A DNA stretch of 43,807 nucleotides from Caulobacter sp. (GCA_026225565.1 JAMFTA010000089.1:1-43807), one strand, 5' to 3'; positions 8,121 to 17,028 are shown, numbered from the stretch's first letter. The notes: generated by a model from the letters alone, not told the origin. Numbers and translations: made by a program.

Positions 8121-9347
8121 TCAGGCGGCCATGACGTCGTCGAGCAGGGCCAGCCAGGCCGGCTGGCAGATGGTGGCGCGATCGAACTTCTCGATCACCG
8201 TTTGCCGGGCCTTGGCGCGCAGGGGCAGGGAGGCCTCGGGATTGCGGCAGGCGTCGATCATGGCCTGGCTCAGCGCCTCCACGTCAAAGAAGTCCAAAAG
8301 CCGGCCGTTGACCCCGTCGGTGATGGCGTCGCGCAGGGGCCCGGTGTCCGAGGCGATGACGAAGCACTCGCTGGCCATGGCCTCGAGCAGCGACCACGAG
8401 AGGACAAACGGGTAGGTATAGTAGACGTGGGCCGACGACACAGCGAGAGCGTCCAGCATGAAGTCGTGGCGCACGCGGCCGGTGAAGTGCAGGCGCGACA
8501 GATCGAGCTTTCCCTCAAGCTCCGCCAACATGACCGCCTTCCAGCTGCCGTCCTTGTGCACGCTCCCATAGCCCTTGCTCTCGCTTTCGCCGATCAGCAC
8601 CACCTGGGCGTCGGGGACGGCCGCCAGCAAGGCCGGCAGGGCGCGCATGAAGATGTGAAACCCGCGCAAGGGCTCGAAATTACGGTTGATGAAGGTGATC
8701 ACCGGCATGGAGCGATCGAGCTTGGGCCCATTCTCGATCTGCAGCGTTCGGTTGGAACGGGGTTGCACCTGGGCGGTGTCGATGCCTTCATGGATGACGC
8801 GCATCCGGGCCTGCAGCACGGGCGGAAACAGGGACGCCTGGAAGGCGGTTGGCGAGACGATGGCGTCGGCCTCCACATAGGTCAGGGCCATGCTCAAGTT
8901 CTTGGCGACCACGCTGAAGCGGTTTTCCTGGCTGACCTCTTCGAACTCCGTATCGAAGCCCACGTCGCCCCCATCGGCCCGATAGAAGAATTCCCCGTGC
9001 AGGACGATCTTCGCCTCCGGGAAGATGTCCTTCAAAAAGACCGTCTCCCCCCATCCGGGATGGCCGACGATCAGTTTGGGCGAAAAGCCGCTTGCCCTGA
9101 GCGCCAAGGCCACCTCGGCGGCGGCGCGCCCGCGCAAGAGGTCGGCTTCGGCCCGGGTGGCGAGGGGGAAGATATCCGTGCCCGATCCCCGGCCCAGCTT
9201 CCAATGGCGAACGGGGATTTCGGTGGAGCGGGCGGTTTCGCTGCCAATGGCCACGCACCGCATCCCTCGCTTCTTCAGGGCCGTCGCAATAAAGCCGAAT
9301 TGACCAGGGAAATTATTGTGCACGAACAGCACGTCGGCCTTAAACAT
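8121..9347 (-). CDS. GT4-family glycosyltransferase
   Basis: 408 aa. The start VLFVHNNFPGQFGFIATAL is a common opening of a GT4 subfamily in alphaproteobacteria. The N-terminal half has the acceptor-side Rossmann fold (LIVGHPGWGETVFLKDIFP, VLHGEFFYRADG). The C-terminal half carries the donor-side pattern: ITFINRNFEPLRGFHIFMRALP, VVLIGESESKGYGS, and SWSLLEAMASECFVIASDTGPLRDAI. It is the first gene of the operon GT4-sulfotransferase-unknown. It diverges from the M23 peptidase gene at 9415, leaving 67 bp for both promoters. Sugar donor and acceptor are unknown. Confidence 0.88.
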   Translation of the reverse strand: MFKADVLFVHNNFPGQFGFIATALKKRGMRCVAIGSETARSTEIPVRHWKLGRGSGTDIFPLATRAEADLLRGRAAAEVALALRASGFSPKLIVGHPGWGETVFLKDIFPEAKIVLHGEFFYRADGGDVGFDTEFEEVSQENRFSVVAKNLSMALTYVEADAIVSPTAFQASLFPPVLQARMRVIHEGIDTAQVQPRSNRTLQIENGPKLDRSMPVITFINRNFEPLRGFHIFMRALPALLAAVPDAQVVLIGESESKGYGSVHKDGSWKAVMLAELEGKLDLSRLHFTGRVRHDFMLDALAVSSAHVYYTYPFVLSWSLLEAMASECFVIASDTGPLRDAITDGVNGRLLDFFDVEALSQAMIDACRNPEASLPLRAKARQTVIEKFDRATICQPAWLALLDDVMAA

Positions 9348-9414
9348 GCGCTCGGGCGCTCCACTCAGCGGACCGATCTGCGGCCGTCGCCATTATCTTA
9401 GTCAGGAGCGCCGG

Positions 9415-10431
9415 ATGCGTCGAGTTCCCATCGGCCCTTCCGCTGCAGTCTGCGTCGCCGTGCTGAGCGCCGTGGGTCCATATGCGGCGGCGCGGGCGCA
9501 GACGGGGAGCAGCCGCCCACCGCGGCTGCAATTTCCCCTGGCCTGCACCCTTGGCGAGACCTGCTGGATCCAGCACTATGTGGACCGCGACCCAGCAGGT
9601 CCGCCGCGCGATTATACCTGCGGCAGTCTGACCTATAAGGCGCACAACGGCACCGACATCCGCGTCCCCGACATGGCCGCCGAGCGCGCCGGGGTCGATG
9701 TCCTGGCGGTGGCCGACGGGCGGGTGCTGCGGCTGCGCGACGGGGTGGCGGACATCTCGGTGCGCTCGACCGGCATAGAAGCGGTGAAGGACATTGAGTG
9801 CGGCAATGGCCTGGTCATCGACCACGGCGGCGGCTGGTCCACCCAATACTGCCACATGGCCAAGGACTCTCTGGCGGTGCATCCGGGGGAGGCGGTGCGG
9901 GCGGGGCAAAAGCTCGGTCACGTGGGCCTGTCGGGCGAGACGGAGTTTCCCCACCTGCACATCACTGTCCGGCATGACGACCAGGTGATCGATCCCTTCG
10001 CCCCAGCGGTCGGAAAGGGGGCGAGCTGCGGCGGCGGGATCGGCCTCTGGGCCAAGCCCATCGTCTATACGCCCCGTGCAGTTATCAACGCGGGTTTCGC
10101 CGCTAAGGCCATCGACATGGCCGCTATCGAAGCGGGCGATATTTCTCGCCCAGACGCCCAGGCGCCCTATCTGGTCGCCTATGTCCGCACCATCGGCCTT
10201 CGAGCGGGGGACGAGCCGTCGCTGACCTTGATGGCGCCGGACGGGCGGGTTCTGGCGCCATCGCCCCCGGCCAAGCTCGACCGCGATTTCGAGCAGCGCT
10301 TCCTGATGGTGGGTCAGAAGCGGCCGGCAGGGGGCTGGGGTAAGGGCGCATATCGCGCCCGCTACGTGGTCAGCGCCGGCGGTCGGGTGGTGCTGCAGCG
10401 GGATTTCGCGGTGACGATCAATTCGGAATGA
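9415..10431 (+). CDS. Exported M23 (LytM-type) metallopeptidase
   Basis: 338 aa from ATG 9415, chosen because AGGAG at 9404-9408 lies 6 bp upstream and the protein then begins with a clean signal peptide (basic MRR, hydrophobic stretch, AARA before Q29). The frame stays open upstream to 9316 but would put 33 residues in front of the signal. The M23 zinc ligands are visible: H77 and D81 in AHNGTDIR, and H180/H182 in FPHLHI; the block GNGLVIDHGGGWSTQYCHM is the usual lysostaphin/LytM core. About 120 residues of beta-rich sequence follow the catalytic domain. Such enzymes cut peptidoglycan peptides in the periplasm or control amidases. The 3' end overlaps the convergent GT4 gene by 14 bp. Confidence 0.9.
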   Translation: MRRVPIGPSAAVCVAVLSAVGPYAAARAQTGSSRPPRLQFPLACTLGETCWIQHYVDRDPAGPPRDYTCGSLTYKAHNGTDIRVPDMAAERAGVDVLAVADGRVLRLRDGVADISVRSTGIEAVKDIECGNGLVIDHGGGWSTQYCHMAKDSLAVHPGEAVRAGQKLGHVGLSGETEFPHLHITVRHDDQVIDPFAPAVGKGASCGGGIGLWAKPIVYTPRAVINAGFAAKAIDMAAIEAGDISRPDAQAPYLVAYVRTIGLRAGDEPSLTLMAPDGRVLAPSPPAKLDRDFEQRFLMVGQKRPAGGWGKGAYRARYVVSAGGRVVLQRDFAVTINSE

Positions 10432-12094
10432 CGTTGGAGCGCGCCAGGATAGTCAGCAGGCCATACTTCGCCATCCAGACCAGGCCCCGCTCCAGGTGCG
10501 GGCGACGGGGGGCGGGCACGTCGGCCAGCACCTCCTCCACGGTCGCTTGCCGGCGTTCGGCCAGGAAGGCCAGGACACGCTCTACTTCCGCCGGCTGCGG
10601 CAAGAGGCTGCCGGCGCCGCGCACCACGGGCAGGGCCATCAGCGCCTGGGCGGCCTCCCAGCTCATGCCTTCGGACGGCGCCAGCATGGTGGTGTTGGTC
10701 AGCCACTCGGTGGGATAGCTGGCGAACATGCGGAAGGGATCGGGGCGCCAGGGGTTGTCCTCGACGTTGCGGGCGCGGGGCGGCTCGGCCGGCGCGGCGC
10801 GGCGGCGGGCGTTCAGGTCGGCCCAGAGCGCCTCATAGCGAGGAATGATCGCCTTCCAGTCGAAGGCGGAGCGGGCGCGGGCGCGGGCGGCTTCGCCCAT
10901 GCGCTTCCTCAGGTCGGGATTGCTCATCAGGTCCGACAAGGCGCGGACCGTCTCGTTCAGGTCGATGGCGGTGAACTGCGAGATGGTGCCGACAAAGCCG
11001 TCGTACTGGGTCCACTCCATGCTGTGGAAATAGGCCAGGTCGCGGCCGAGCCCGGCGGCGGGGGTAAAGGTGGAGACGCGGAAACCATCCACCCCGTGGC
11101 GCACGAGGTCCTTATAGCCATCCCAGTCGGAGATGACGCTGGGGAGGCCCGCGGCCATGGCCTCTACCGGGGTCAGGCCGAAGGTTTCCTGCACATTGTC
11201 GGAGAGGGACAGGAAGATGTCGCCGGCGGCCCAGATGGAGAAGCGATTCTCCGGCGGGCGGCCGTCGATGAAGTGGCAGGTGACGTGCAGGCAGTGGGCG
11301 AGGATGGCTTCGCGGAACTGGGCCTCGCGGCCCTCGTCCGCCCAGCCGGCCAGCACCCAATGCACCCGCTTGCCCGACTTGGCGGCGGCGCGCTCCAGGG
11401 CCATGGCCATGGGCACCGGGTTCATCTTGGAGGTGAGGTTGAAGCGGCCGACATAGAGAACCGCGATATCGTCGTCGTCGATGGCCAGCTCTTCGCGCCA
11501 GCGCTTGCGGTCCTCGGGCTTGGGTTCGAAGTCGGCGGTGTTGATGCCCAGGGGGATATGGACATATTGCGGGCGCGGCGCGCGCTGGGCGCCCAGGCGC
11601 TCCTTTAGATATTCGTCCAGCATCTCGGCTTGGACCTTCAGGCTGGCGATCACCGCGCGGGAGGTGCAGATCAACGCATCCCACGGCTGAACGGGTGCGA
11701 TGGCCATGTCATTCATGGCGTCGAGCACGCGGGCGGTGACGGTGGTGTGGGTGACGCCGCAGAGGCTGTAGGCGCGCTGGTCGCCGAGGCGTCGGCCCCA
11801 GGCGTAGCGGGCGAGGCCGGGGACCGGCAGGTTGATCACGCCGGCGGCGCGCAGACCGCCTTGATCGCCGCGGGCGATCCAGTCGATGGGCTTTTCCGAG
11901 GGTTCAAGCTTGCGCACCAGGGGCTCAAGTTCGGCGGTGTTCTGGTTGACCACATTCCACAGGGTCAGGCGTTCGGCAACGCCGTGGCGGATATAGCCGC
12001 GCACGAACCCTTCGCCGGCGGAGTGGCGGCCCATCAGCGCCTTGCCGGAGGTGTCGTAGGCCTCGGGATTCCAATAGATCGCCGCGCTGGTCAT
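10418..12094 (-). CDS. GT4-family glycosyltransferase (long form)
   Basis: 558 aa. The central region fits GT4 retaining glycosyltransferases: IAVLYVGRFNLTSKMNP (start of the donor domain), WVLAGWADEGREAQF, and ETFGLTPVEAMAAGLPSVIS, which holds the E-x7-E pair used to bind the nucleotide-sugar donor. The last 130 residues (after YEALWADLNARRR) form an extra helical region with no clear match, longer than the usual GT4 size of about 380-420. No signal peptide is visible. It converges with the M23 gene and lies just downstream of the RTX gene on the same strand, but the terminator at 12135-12162 separates them, so it probably has its own promoter. Confidence 0.85.
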   Translation of the reverse strand: MTSAAIYWNPEAYDTSGKALMGRHSAGEGFVRGYIRHGVAERLTLWNVVNQNTAELEPLVRKLEPSEKPIDWIARGDQGGLRAAGVINLPVPGLARYAWGRRLGDQRAYSLCGVTHTTVTARVLDAMNDMAIAPVQPWDALICTSRAVIASLKVQAEMLDEYLKERLGAQRAPRPQYVHIPLGINTADFEPKPEDRKRWREELAIDDDDIAVLYVGRFNLTSKMNPVPMAMALERAAAKSGKRVHWVLAGWADEGREAQFREAILAHCLHVTCHFIDGRPPENRFSIWAAGDIFLSLSDNVQETFGLTPVEAMAAGLPSVISDWDGYKDLVRHGVDGFRVSTFTPAAGLGRDLAYFHSMEWTQYDGFVGTISQFTAIDLNETVRALSDLMSNPDLRKRMGEAARARARSAFDWKAIIPRYEALWADLNARRRAAPAEPPRARNVEDNPWRPDPFRMFASYPTEWLTNTTMLAPSEGMSWEAAQALMALPVVRGAGSLLPQPAEVERVLAFLAERRQATVEEVLADVPAPRRPHLERGLVWMAKYGLLTILARSNVIPN

Positions 12095-12134
12095 GCCGTT
12101 CTCATACTCGCAGATGCCGGATAGCAGACAAAGA

Positions 12135-12162
12135 AAAGGGCCGCCCCGAAGGACGGCCCTTT
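12135..12162 (-). terminator. Rho-independent terminator of the RTX gene
   Basis: Perfect 9-bp inverted repeat AAAGGGCCG (12135-12143) / CGGCCCTTT (12154-12162) with a 10-nt loop. Read on the minus strand it is followed by TTTTCTTT, a proper U-rich tail. It sits 23 bp after the RTX stop codon and would protect the GT4 gene at 12094 from read-through of a highly expressed surface-protein mRNA. Confidence 0.85.
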
Positions 12163-12185
12163 GTAGGCTTTTAGATCAGAGTAGA

Positions 12186-13577
12186 TCAGGTGCCGGAGAC
12201 GATGTCGCCGGTCGCCAGGGTGATGTTGCCGGTGAGGCCGACAGCCGCGTGATCTTGCGTGAACACGTAGGTCTCAGCGGTCACGCCGTTGTACGTCTCA
12301 TGGACGACGAGGTACTCGGTGGCGCCGATGTGAGCGGGAGCCGTCGTGCCGTTGCCGTAGGCGTAGAGGTAGGCGGCGGCATAGGCGTCCGCCTCAGTCG
12401 TGCCGACGCCCAGAACGGCGTCAGTGAAGGTCGTCACGTTGAGCACATGGGTGCTGTCCGTGGTCACTGAGATCAGAGCGTTGTGACCAGCCAAGGTGAT
12501 GACGTCCGCACCCGAGGCGAAGCCGCTGATGTGATCCAGATTGGCTTCGGTGGGCGTGGTCGAGGTCGTGGTCGTGGTCGTGCCGTCCGGGTTGGTCACC
12601 GTCGTGGTCGTCGAAGTGAACGCCGCGGTGGAGTCATTGGCGTGGACCACGAAGGTGTCGTTGCCCGCGCCGCCAATCAGGGAGTCGGCGCCAACGCCGC
12701 CGACCAGGGTGTCGCCACCCGTGCCCGCAGTGATGGTGTCGTTGCCCAGGTCGCCGGAGAGGAAGTTGTGACCCGTGCCGCCGACGATGATGTCGTTGCC
12801 CTTGCCGCCGTAGATGACGTCATTGGCGCCGGTGCTGATGATGGAGTCGTTGCCCCCGCCGCCGAAGAGTTGGTCGGCGGTGCCGGCGCTGTGGATCGTG
12901 TCGTCGCCCAGATCGCCGCTGATGTAGTGAGCAGCGGTGGTGGTGCCGGTGATCGTGTCGTTGTCCGCGCCGCCGTAGATGGAGCCGGCCGCCGACAGGG
13001 AGATCGTGTCGTTGCCCGCGTTGCCGTACAGTTGCGAACCAGCGCCGGTGCCGACGATGGAGTCATTACCTGCGCCGGCATAGATGGTGTCGGCCGCGGT
13101 GCCGCCGGTCAGGGTGTCGTCGCCCAGATCGCCGGAGAAGAACACGCCATGGGTGGCGCCCGCGGCGGTGATGGCGTCGTTGCCGGCGCCGCCGTAGACG
13201 GTTTCAAAACCGGCCGCGCCGAAGCCCGCGTTGATGATGTCGTTGCCGGCGTTGCCGTAGATCACGTCGTGGCCGTTGCCGCCCACGATCGAGTCGTCGC
13301 CGGCGCCGCCGACGATGCTGACGGTGTCGTTCGTCGTGCTGCCCGAATTGATCGTGTCGTTGCTGATGCTGCCGTACAGCGAGTCGTTGCCGCCGCCGCC
13401 CAGGATGCTGTCGCCGGTGGCCGCGCCCGAAGGAATGGTCGAACCGCGCGCGTCGATGATGTCAGAGCCCAGCAGGCCCGAAACGGTGTCGCCGCTGCCG
13501 GTGATGAAGATGGTGTCGGCGTCGTTCGAACCAACGAAGTTCGTGTTGCTTTGAGTGATAGTGAGATTATCAGCCAT
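12186..13577 (-). CDS. RTX (hemolysin-type calcium-binding repeat) secreted protein, S-layer-like
   Basis: 463 aa built almost wholly of glycine/aspartate nonapeptides (GGxGxDxI type: GGGGNDSLYG, GNAGNDIIN, GGKGNDIIV, GGAGNDTFV) from about residue 16 to 310. They should fold into Ca2+-binding parallel beta rolls after export. There is no Sec signal; the C-terminal 100 residues (SGFASGADVITLAG to LATGDIVSGT) look like the uncleaved type I secretion signal and capping domain. A threonine-rich segment, residues 319-343, separates the two. The phrase SGDLG(D/N)DT recurs at 148, 220 and 274, in register with the 9-residue period. The start is preceded by AGGGG, 6 bp upstream. ABC and HlyD genes lie directly upstream on the same strand. 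It is far shorter than Caulobacter RsaA (about 1,000 aa), so it may be a small S-layer, adhesin or coat protein rather than an orthologue. Confidence 0.9.
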   Translation of the reverse strand: MADNLTITQSNTNFVGSNDADTIFITGSGDTVSGLLGSDIIDARGSTIPSGAATGDSILGGGGNDSLYGSISNDTINSGSTTNDTVSIVGGAGDDSIVGGNGHDVIYGNAGNDIINAGFGAAGFETVYGGAGNDAITAAGATHGVFFSGDLGDDTLTGGTAADTIYAGAGNDSIVGTGAGSQLYGNAGNDTISLSAAGSIYGGADNDTITGTTTAAHYISGDLGDDTIHSAGTADQLFGGGGNDSIISTGANDVIYGGKGNDIIVGGTGHNFLSGDLGNDTITAGTGGDTLVGGVGADSLIGGAGNDTFVVHANDSTAAFTSTTTTVTNPDGTTTTTTSTTPTEANLDHISGFASGADVITLAGHNALISVTTDSTHVLNVTTFTDAVLGVGTTEADAYAAAYLYAYGNGTTAPAHIGATEYLVVHETYNGVTAETYVFTQDHAAVGLTGNITLATGDIVSGT

Positions 13578-13882
13578 TTGATTCCCCTAAGAGGTTCTGT
13601 TCGCCTTCGCCCGCTCGCCCGAGCCCACTATCGGGCGGAGGGCGGTGAAGATTGATCGGGCGCGATCAGACGATCTGGCCGCACCCTAACGTAAAATCCA
13701 ATATACAAGCCTCCCGGGAATGGCAATGGCTGTCGTCGTTGTTCGCTGCAAATTCGGCGGAGCGCGCGCTGTGACTTGGAAATGAAGACTATCTTAATAT
13801 CCGCAACAAATTTGAAGCGGTCAGTGCAGAGAATTTGACCCTATAGCCACGCTTGCGCCGGGCGATTCGCCGCAGCGAAGTC
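13578..13882. other. 305-bp leader region between the HlyD gene and the RTX gene
   Basis: No credible gene. It is less GC-rich than the surroundings, especially 13680-13720 and 13780-13840, as expected for a promoter and long 5' leader of the RTX gene. It contains the 20-bp near-palindrome at 13801-13820 and the RTX ribosome site (AGGGG, minus strand, just above 13577). I could not choose a -35/-10 pair with confidence. Confidence 0.6.
13801..13820. promoter_or_regulatory. 20-bp near-palindrome upstream of the RTX gene, possible operator
   Basis: CCGCaaCAAATTTGaaGCGG: outer arms CCGC/GCGG and the inner 8-bp palindrome CAAATTTG are symmetric; only the two AA dinucleotides break the dyad. It lies 224 bp before the RTX start and 63 bp after the HlyD stop. 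An operator or RNA stem are both possible; no regulator gene is adjacent. Confidence 0.35.
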
Positions 13883-15247
13883 CTATTGCTCGTGCATCGA
13901 TTGAGTGAAAACGTCCTTTAAGGGCCCAATGACATAGGACATGACTGTCCGCTCGCCGTTGACGATGCTCGTTGAGACGGGCATTCCCGGATAAAGCTTA
14001 ACCTCGGCCGGCAGACGTTTAAGCTGATCGGCGGGGATGCGCAGCTCCGCCGTAAAGAAGGGCTTGCCGGTGTGTGGGTCGATCGTCTGATCGGCGGAAA
14101 GGGTGGCGACTTCCGCGTTGATTCGCGGGGTGGTGCGGGTGTTGTAGGCGGTGAGGGTGACTAAGGCCTTCAGCCCCGGATGCACCGCGTGGGCGTCTCG
14201 GGGCTCGATCTTCGCTTGGATGATCAGCGGCGTGCCTGAGGGCACGATGTCCAGCAGGGGCTCGCCGCCGGCGACGACGCCGCCCTCGGTGAACTGGGTG
14301 AGGTTCAGCACCGTGCCCGAAACGGGGGCGTAGACGGTGGTATGGCTGAGGGTGTCCTTGGCGGCGGCGAGGCGGGCGCCCACGTCGGCGATCTTGTCCT
14401 GGGAGGTCTCCAGCCCCTCGGCCGCTTCGGCGATGCGGCTTTGCTGGGTGTTGAGCACCTGGATGCGGGTCTCCCCGATGGTCTGCTGGGCCCGGGCGAT
14501 GGCCGCGAGCTCTTCACCCTTGTTGCCGGCCAGGCTGGCGGCGCTGCGCTGGAGGGCTAGCAGCCGGGTCTTGGGCGCATAGCCGCCGGAATAGAGGGTT
14601 TGAACGCCGCCGAGCTCTTCCTTGTTCAGGCCGAGCTGGGCGTCGATGGAGGCGACCTGAGCTTTCAGACCGACGATCTGGTTGCCCACCTCGTCGGCGC
14701 GTTGGCGGCCGATGTCCATCTGGCTGATCAGGGCGGCGCGGCGGGCGGCGAACAGGGCCTGCTGGCCGACGATGATGGCGTCCACGGCGGGATCCGCGCG
14801 GCGGGCGAGAAGTTCGGCGGGAAAGGTGACGGCGGTGCGGTTGGCGGCTTCGGCTTCGAACCGGGCCCGTTCGGCCGAGAGGCTGTCGTAGGCGCTTTGC
14901 AACTGCAGCACCAAGGCGTGGGGCTGGGAATCGTCGAACACGAACAGCAGCTGGCCTTGGCGCACAGAATCGCCCTCGTGCACCAGGATCTGGCGAATAA
15001 TGCCGGCTTCCAGGTGTTTCACCGTCTTTGAGTTGTTCTCCACCTTGATGACGCCCGCAGCCGAAACGGCGCCCGCCACCGGCGACACGGTCGCCCAGAC
15101 GCCGACGCCGAGAATGAACACCGCCGCCACGGCGCAGCCGATCCAGATGGTGTGGCGGATGCGGCGGGTCAGGTGCTCGGGAACGTTTTCTTCCCCGCCG
15201 GCGCCGAAGACGAGGTTTGAGCGGGTGGTCATATCGGTGCGGGCCAT
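13883..15247 (-). CDS. HlyD-family periplasmic adaptor of a type I secretion system (RsaE/PrtE-like)
   Basis: 454 aa. A short cytoplasmic N-terminus is followed by one membrane helix (about residues 33-53, TIWIGCAVAAVFILGVGVWA). Then comes the first half of a lipoyl-like motif (VEHLEAG-type segment KTVKHLEAGIIRQILVHEGD), a long coiled-coil hairpin rich in Ala/Gln/Glu, the returning lipoyl half (ApVSGTVLNL) and the beta-barrel segment ending in the HlyD C-terminal signature (LYPGMPVSTSIVNGERT). The protein would bridge the inner-membrane ABC exporter and a TolC channel. Its ATG overlaps the TGA of the ABC gene by one base (TGATG at 15245-15249), showing translational coupling. It is followed, after 305 bp, by the RTX substrate gene. 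Confidence 0.93.
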   Translation of the reverse strand: MARTDMTTRSNLVFGAGGEENVPEHLTRRIRHTIWIGCAVAAVFILGVGVWATVSPVAGAVSAAGVIKVENNSKTVKHLEAGIIRQILVHEGDSVRQGQLLFVFDDSQPHALVLQLQSAYDSLSAERARFEAEAANRTAVTFPAELLARRADPAVDAIIVGQQALFAARRAALISQMDIGRQRADEVGNQIVGLKAQVASIDAQLGLNKEELGGVQTLYSGGYAPKTRLLALQRSAASLAGNKGEELAAIARAQQTIGETRIQVLNTQQSRIAEAAEGLETSQDKIADVGARLAAAKDTLSHTTVYAPVSGTVLNLTQFTEGGVVAGGEPLLDIVPSGTPLIIQAKIEPRDAHAVHPGLKALVTLTAYNTRTTPRINAEVATLSADQTIDPHTGKPFFTAELRIPADQLKRLPAEVKLYPGMPVSTSIVNGERTVMSYVIGPLKDVFTQSMHEQ

Positions 15248-17028
15248 CAGACCGCCTCCGCCTTGGGGGGGGCTGAGCTGGGGGGCTCGCCGGTCGGCAG
15301 GTCGCGCTGTTGCGGCGGCGCGGGTTTGATGGAGGCCGCGGGCTTGGCCAGGGCCTCGAAAACCTGGTCGCGCGGGCCGAACATCGCCGCCTGACCGTCC
15401 TTCAGATAGAGCAGCTTGTCGGCGGAGCGGAAGATGTTGGCCTTGTGGCTGACGATGACCACGGTGACGCCGCGCGCCTTCAGGGCGGCGAGGGCGTCCA
15501 TCAACGCCTCTTCCCCCGTGGCGTCCAGGGCCGCGTTGGGCTCGTCCAGCACCACGAACACCGGTTCGCCGAAGAGGGCGCGGGCGAGGCCGACGCGTTG
15601 GCGCTGCCCGGCGGACAAGACGGCGCCGCCTTCGCCCAGATCTGTATCGTAGCCCTTGGCCAGGGTGAGGATCAGGTCGTGGGCGTTGGCCAGCTGGGCC
15701 GCGGCGATGACTTCGGCGTCGGTGGCGTCATCGCGGAAGCGGGCGATATTGTCGCGCACGGTGCCGGCGAACAGCTCGACATCTTGGGGCAGGTAGCCGG
15801 CGTAGCGGCCGAAGGCGGTGCGGTCCCAGCTGAAGATCTCCGCGCCGTCCAGGCGGATGTGGCCCGAGAACGGCTTCCAAACCCCCACCAACATGCGGGC
15901 CAGGGTGGACTTGCCGGCCCCCGACTGGCCGATGACGCCTAAGGTTTCTCCGGGCTGCAGCTCGAAATTGACGTTGGAGAGCAAGAGGCGCGGCGCCCCC
16001 GGCATGGCGAAACCCATCTGCTCCACGCGCAGGTGTCCTTGCGGTCGCGGCAGTTCGGTCGCCGGGGCGGGCGGTTCGAAATCCGAGAGTAGGTGGACCA
16101 GCCGCTCATAGGCGGCCTTGCCGCTGATCAGCGAGTTCCAGGACGCCACCAGCCGGTCGATCGGCTGCAGCGCCCGCGCCGAGACGATCATGTTGGCGAA
16201 CAACATGCCCGAGGGGATCTTCTGCTCGATGATCAGCCAGGCGCCCACGGCGATGATCAGGATCTGCACGAACAGCCGCAGCATCTTGATGATGTTGGAA
16301 TAGACATTCTGGCGTTCATAGGCGAGGGCGGAGCGTTCGTTGGAGGCGTTGCGGCGCGTAGCCCATTCCGAGCCGATGGTCTGCAACATGCCCAGCGCCC
16401 GCACCACTTCGCTGTTGCGCAGGGCGGCGTCGGTGAAGGCGTAGCTCGAGATGGTCTGCTCTTGTCCGCTCTCATGAGCGGCGCGGGTGGCCCGATCCTG
16501 CATCCAGGCCAAGAGCAACAAAAGGATGCTGCCGATCAGGGAGATGGCGCCGATCAACGGGTTGATCATAAAGAGCGCCACGACGAAGATCGGTATCCAG
16601 GGCACGTCGAAGAGAATGGAGACCGTCTGTCCGGTCAAGACGGTGCGAAACTGATCGAGATCGCGCAGCGCCTGGGATTGCGGGCCGATCTTGCGCCGCG
16701 CCACGCCTTCGAACAGTGCGGCGAACACCCGGCCCGACACAAAGCGGTCGAACACGATGCCGAAGTCGATCAGCACCTGCTGGCGGATCACATCCATCAC
16801 CGTGGAGATGCCGAAGACGAAGAGGACGCCAAAGGTGAGCACGAACAGGGTCGCGCCGCTCTGACTCAAGAGGACGCGGCTGTAGACCAGGTTGGTGTAG
16901 ATGGGCAGCGCCAGGTAGAGCAGATTGCTCACCAAGCTGAATACGCCGGCGAACATGAGCGGCGTCATGCCCATACGCAGCGCCTCCCTGAGGAATTTGT
17001 CAGGTCTGGTCTTGGCCATGCTCGCCAT
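15247..17028 (-). CDS. Type I secretion ABC transporter, fused permease/ATPase (PrtD/RsaD family)
   Basis: 593 aa: a six-helix ABC exporter domain (first 300 residues) followed by the ATPase. Walker A is GQSGAGKST at 367-375, the signature LSAGQRQR starts at 471, and Walker B is VVLDEP with D495/E496. It lacks the N-terminal C39 peptidase-like domain of HlyB, as in the PrtD/AprD/RsaD group that exports RTX proteases and S-layer proteins. Its partner HlyD-type gene overlaps its stop codon, and the RTX gene next downstream is the obvious cargo. The upstream 167-bp gap to the next gene should hold the operon promoter; I saw no convincing boxes there apart from the palindrome TTGCGCGCAA at 17055-17064. 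Confidence 0.94.
   Translation of the reverse strand: MASMAKTRPDKFLREALRMGMTPLMFAGVFSLVSNLLYLALPIYTNLVYSRVLLSQSGATLFVLTFGVLFVFGISTVMDVIRQQVLIDFGIVFDRFVSGRVFAALFEGVARRKIGPQSQALRDLDQFRTVLTGQTVSILFDVPWIPIFVVALFMINPLIGAISLIGSILLLLLAWMQDRATRAAHESGQEQTISSYAFTDAALRNSEVVRALGMLQTIGSEWATRRNASNERSALAYERQNVYSNIIKMLRLFVQILIIAVGAWLIIEQKIPSGMLFANMIVSARALQPIDRLVASWNSLISGKAAYERLVHLLSDFEPPAPATELPRPQGHLRVEQMGFAMPGAPRLLLSNVNFELQPGETLGVIGQSGAGKSTLARMLVGVWKPFSGHIRLDGAEIFSWDRTAFGRYAGYLPQDVELFAGTVRDNIARFRDDATDAEVIAAAQLANAHDLILTLAKGYDTDLGEGGAVLSAGQRQRVGLARALFGEPVFVVLDEPNAALDATGEEALMDALAALKARGVTVVIVSHKANIFRSADKLLYLKDGQAAMFGPRDQVFEALAKPAASIKPAPPQQRDLPTGEPPSSAPPKAEAV

Noticed and set aside
7689-9401. 570-codon plus-strand frame antisense to the sulfotransferase and GT4 genes
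   Set aside because: His/Gly/Gln/Arg-rich shadow composition, and the opposite strand encodes two motif-complete enzymes.
12600-13500. Short-period DNA repeat considered as a CRISPR array
   Set aside because: The repeats are imperfect, in frame and encode RTX nonapeptides; there are no uniform repeats with unique spacers.
12483-13655. Long plus-strand open frame (390 codons) across the RTX gene
   Set aside because: It is the antisense image of the regular GGxGxD codons; its protein is a monotonous Val/Ala/Gly/Arg repeat with no start signal, and the minus-strand protein has clear RTX structure.
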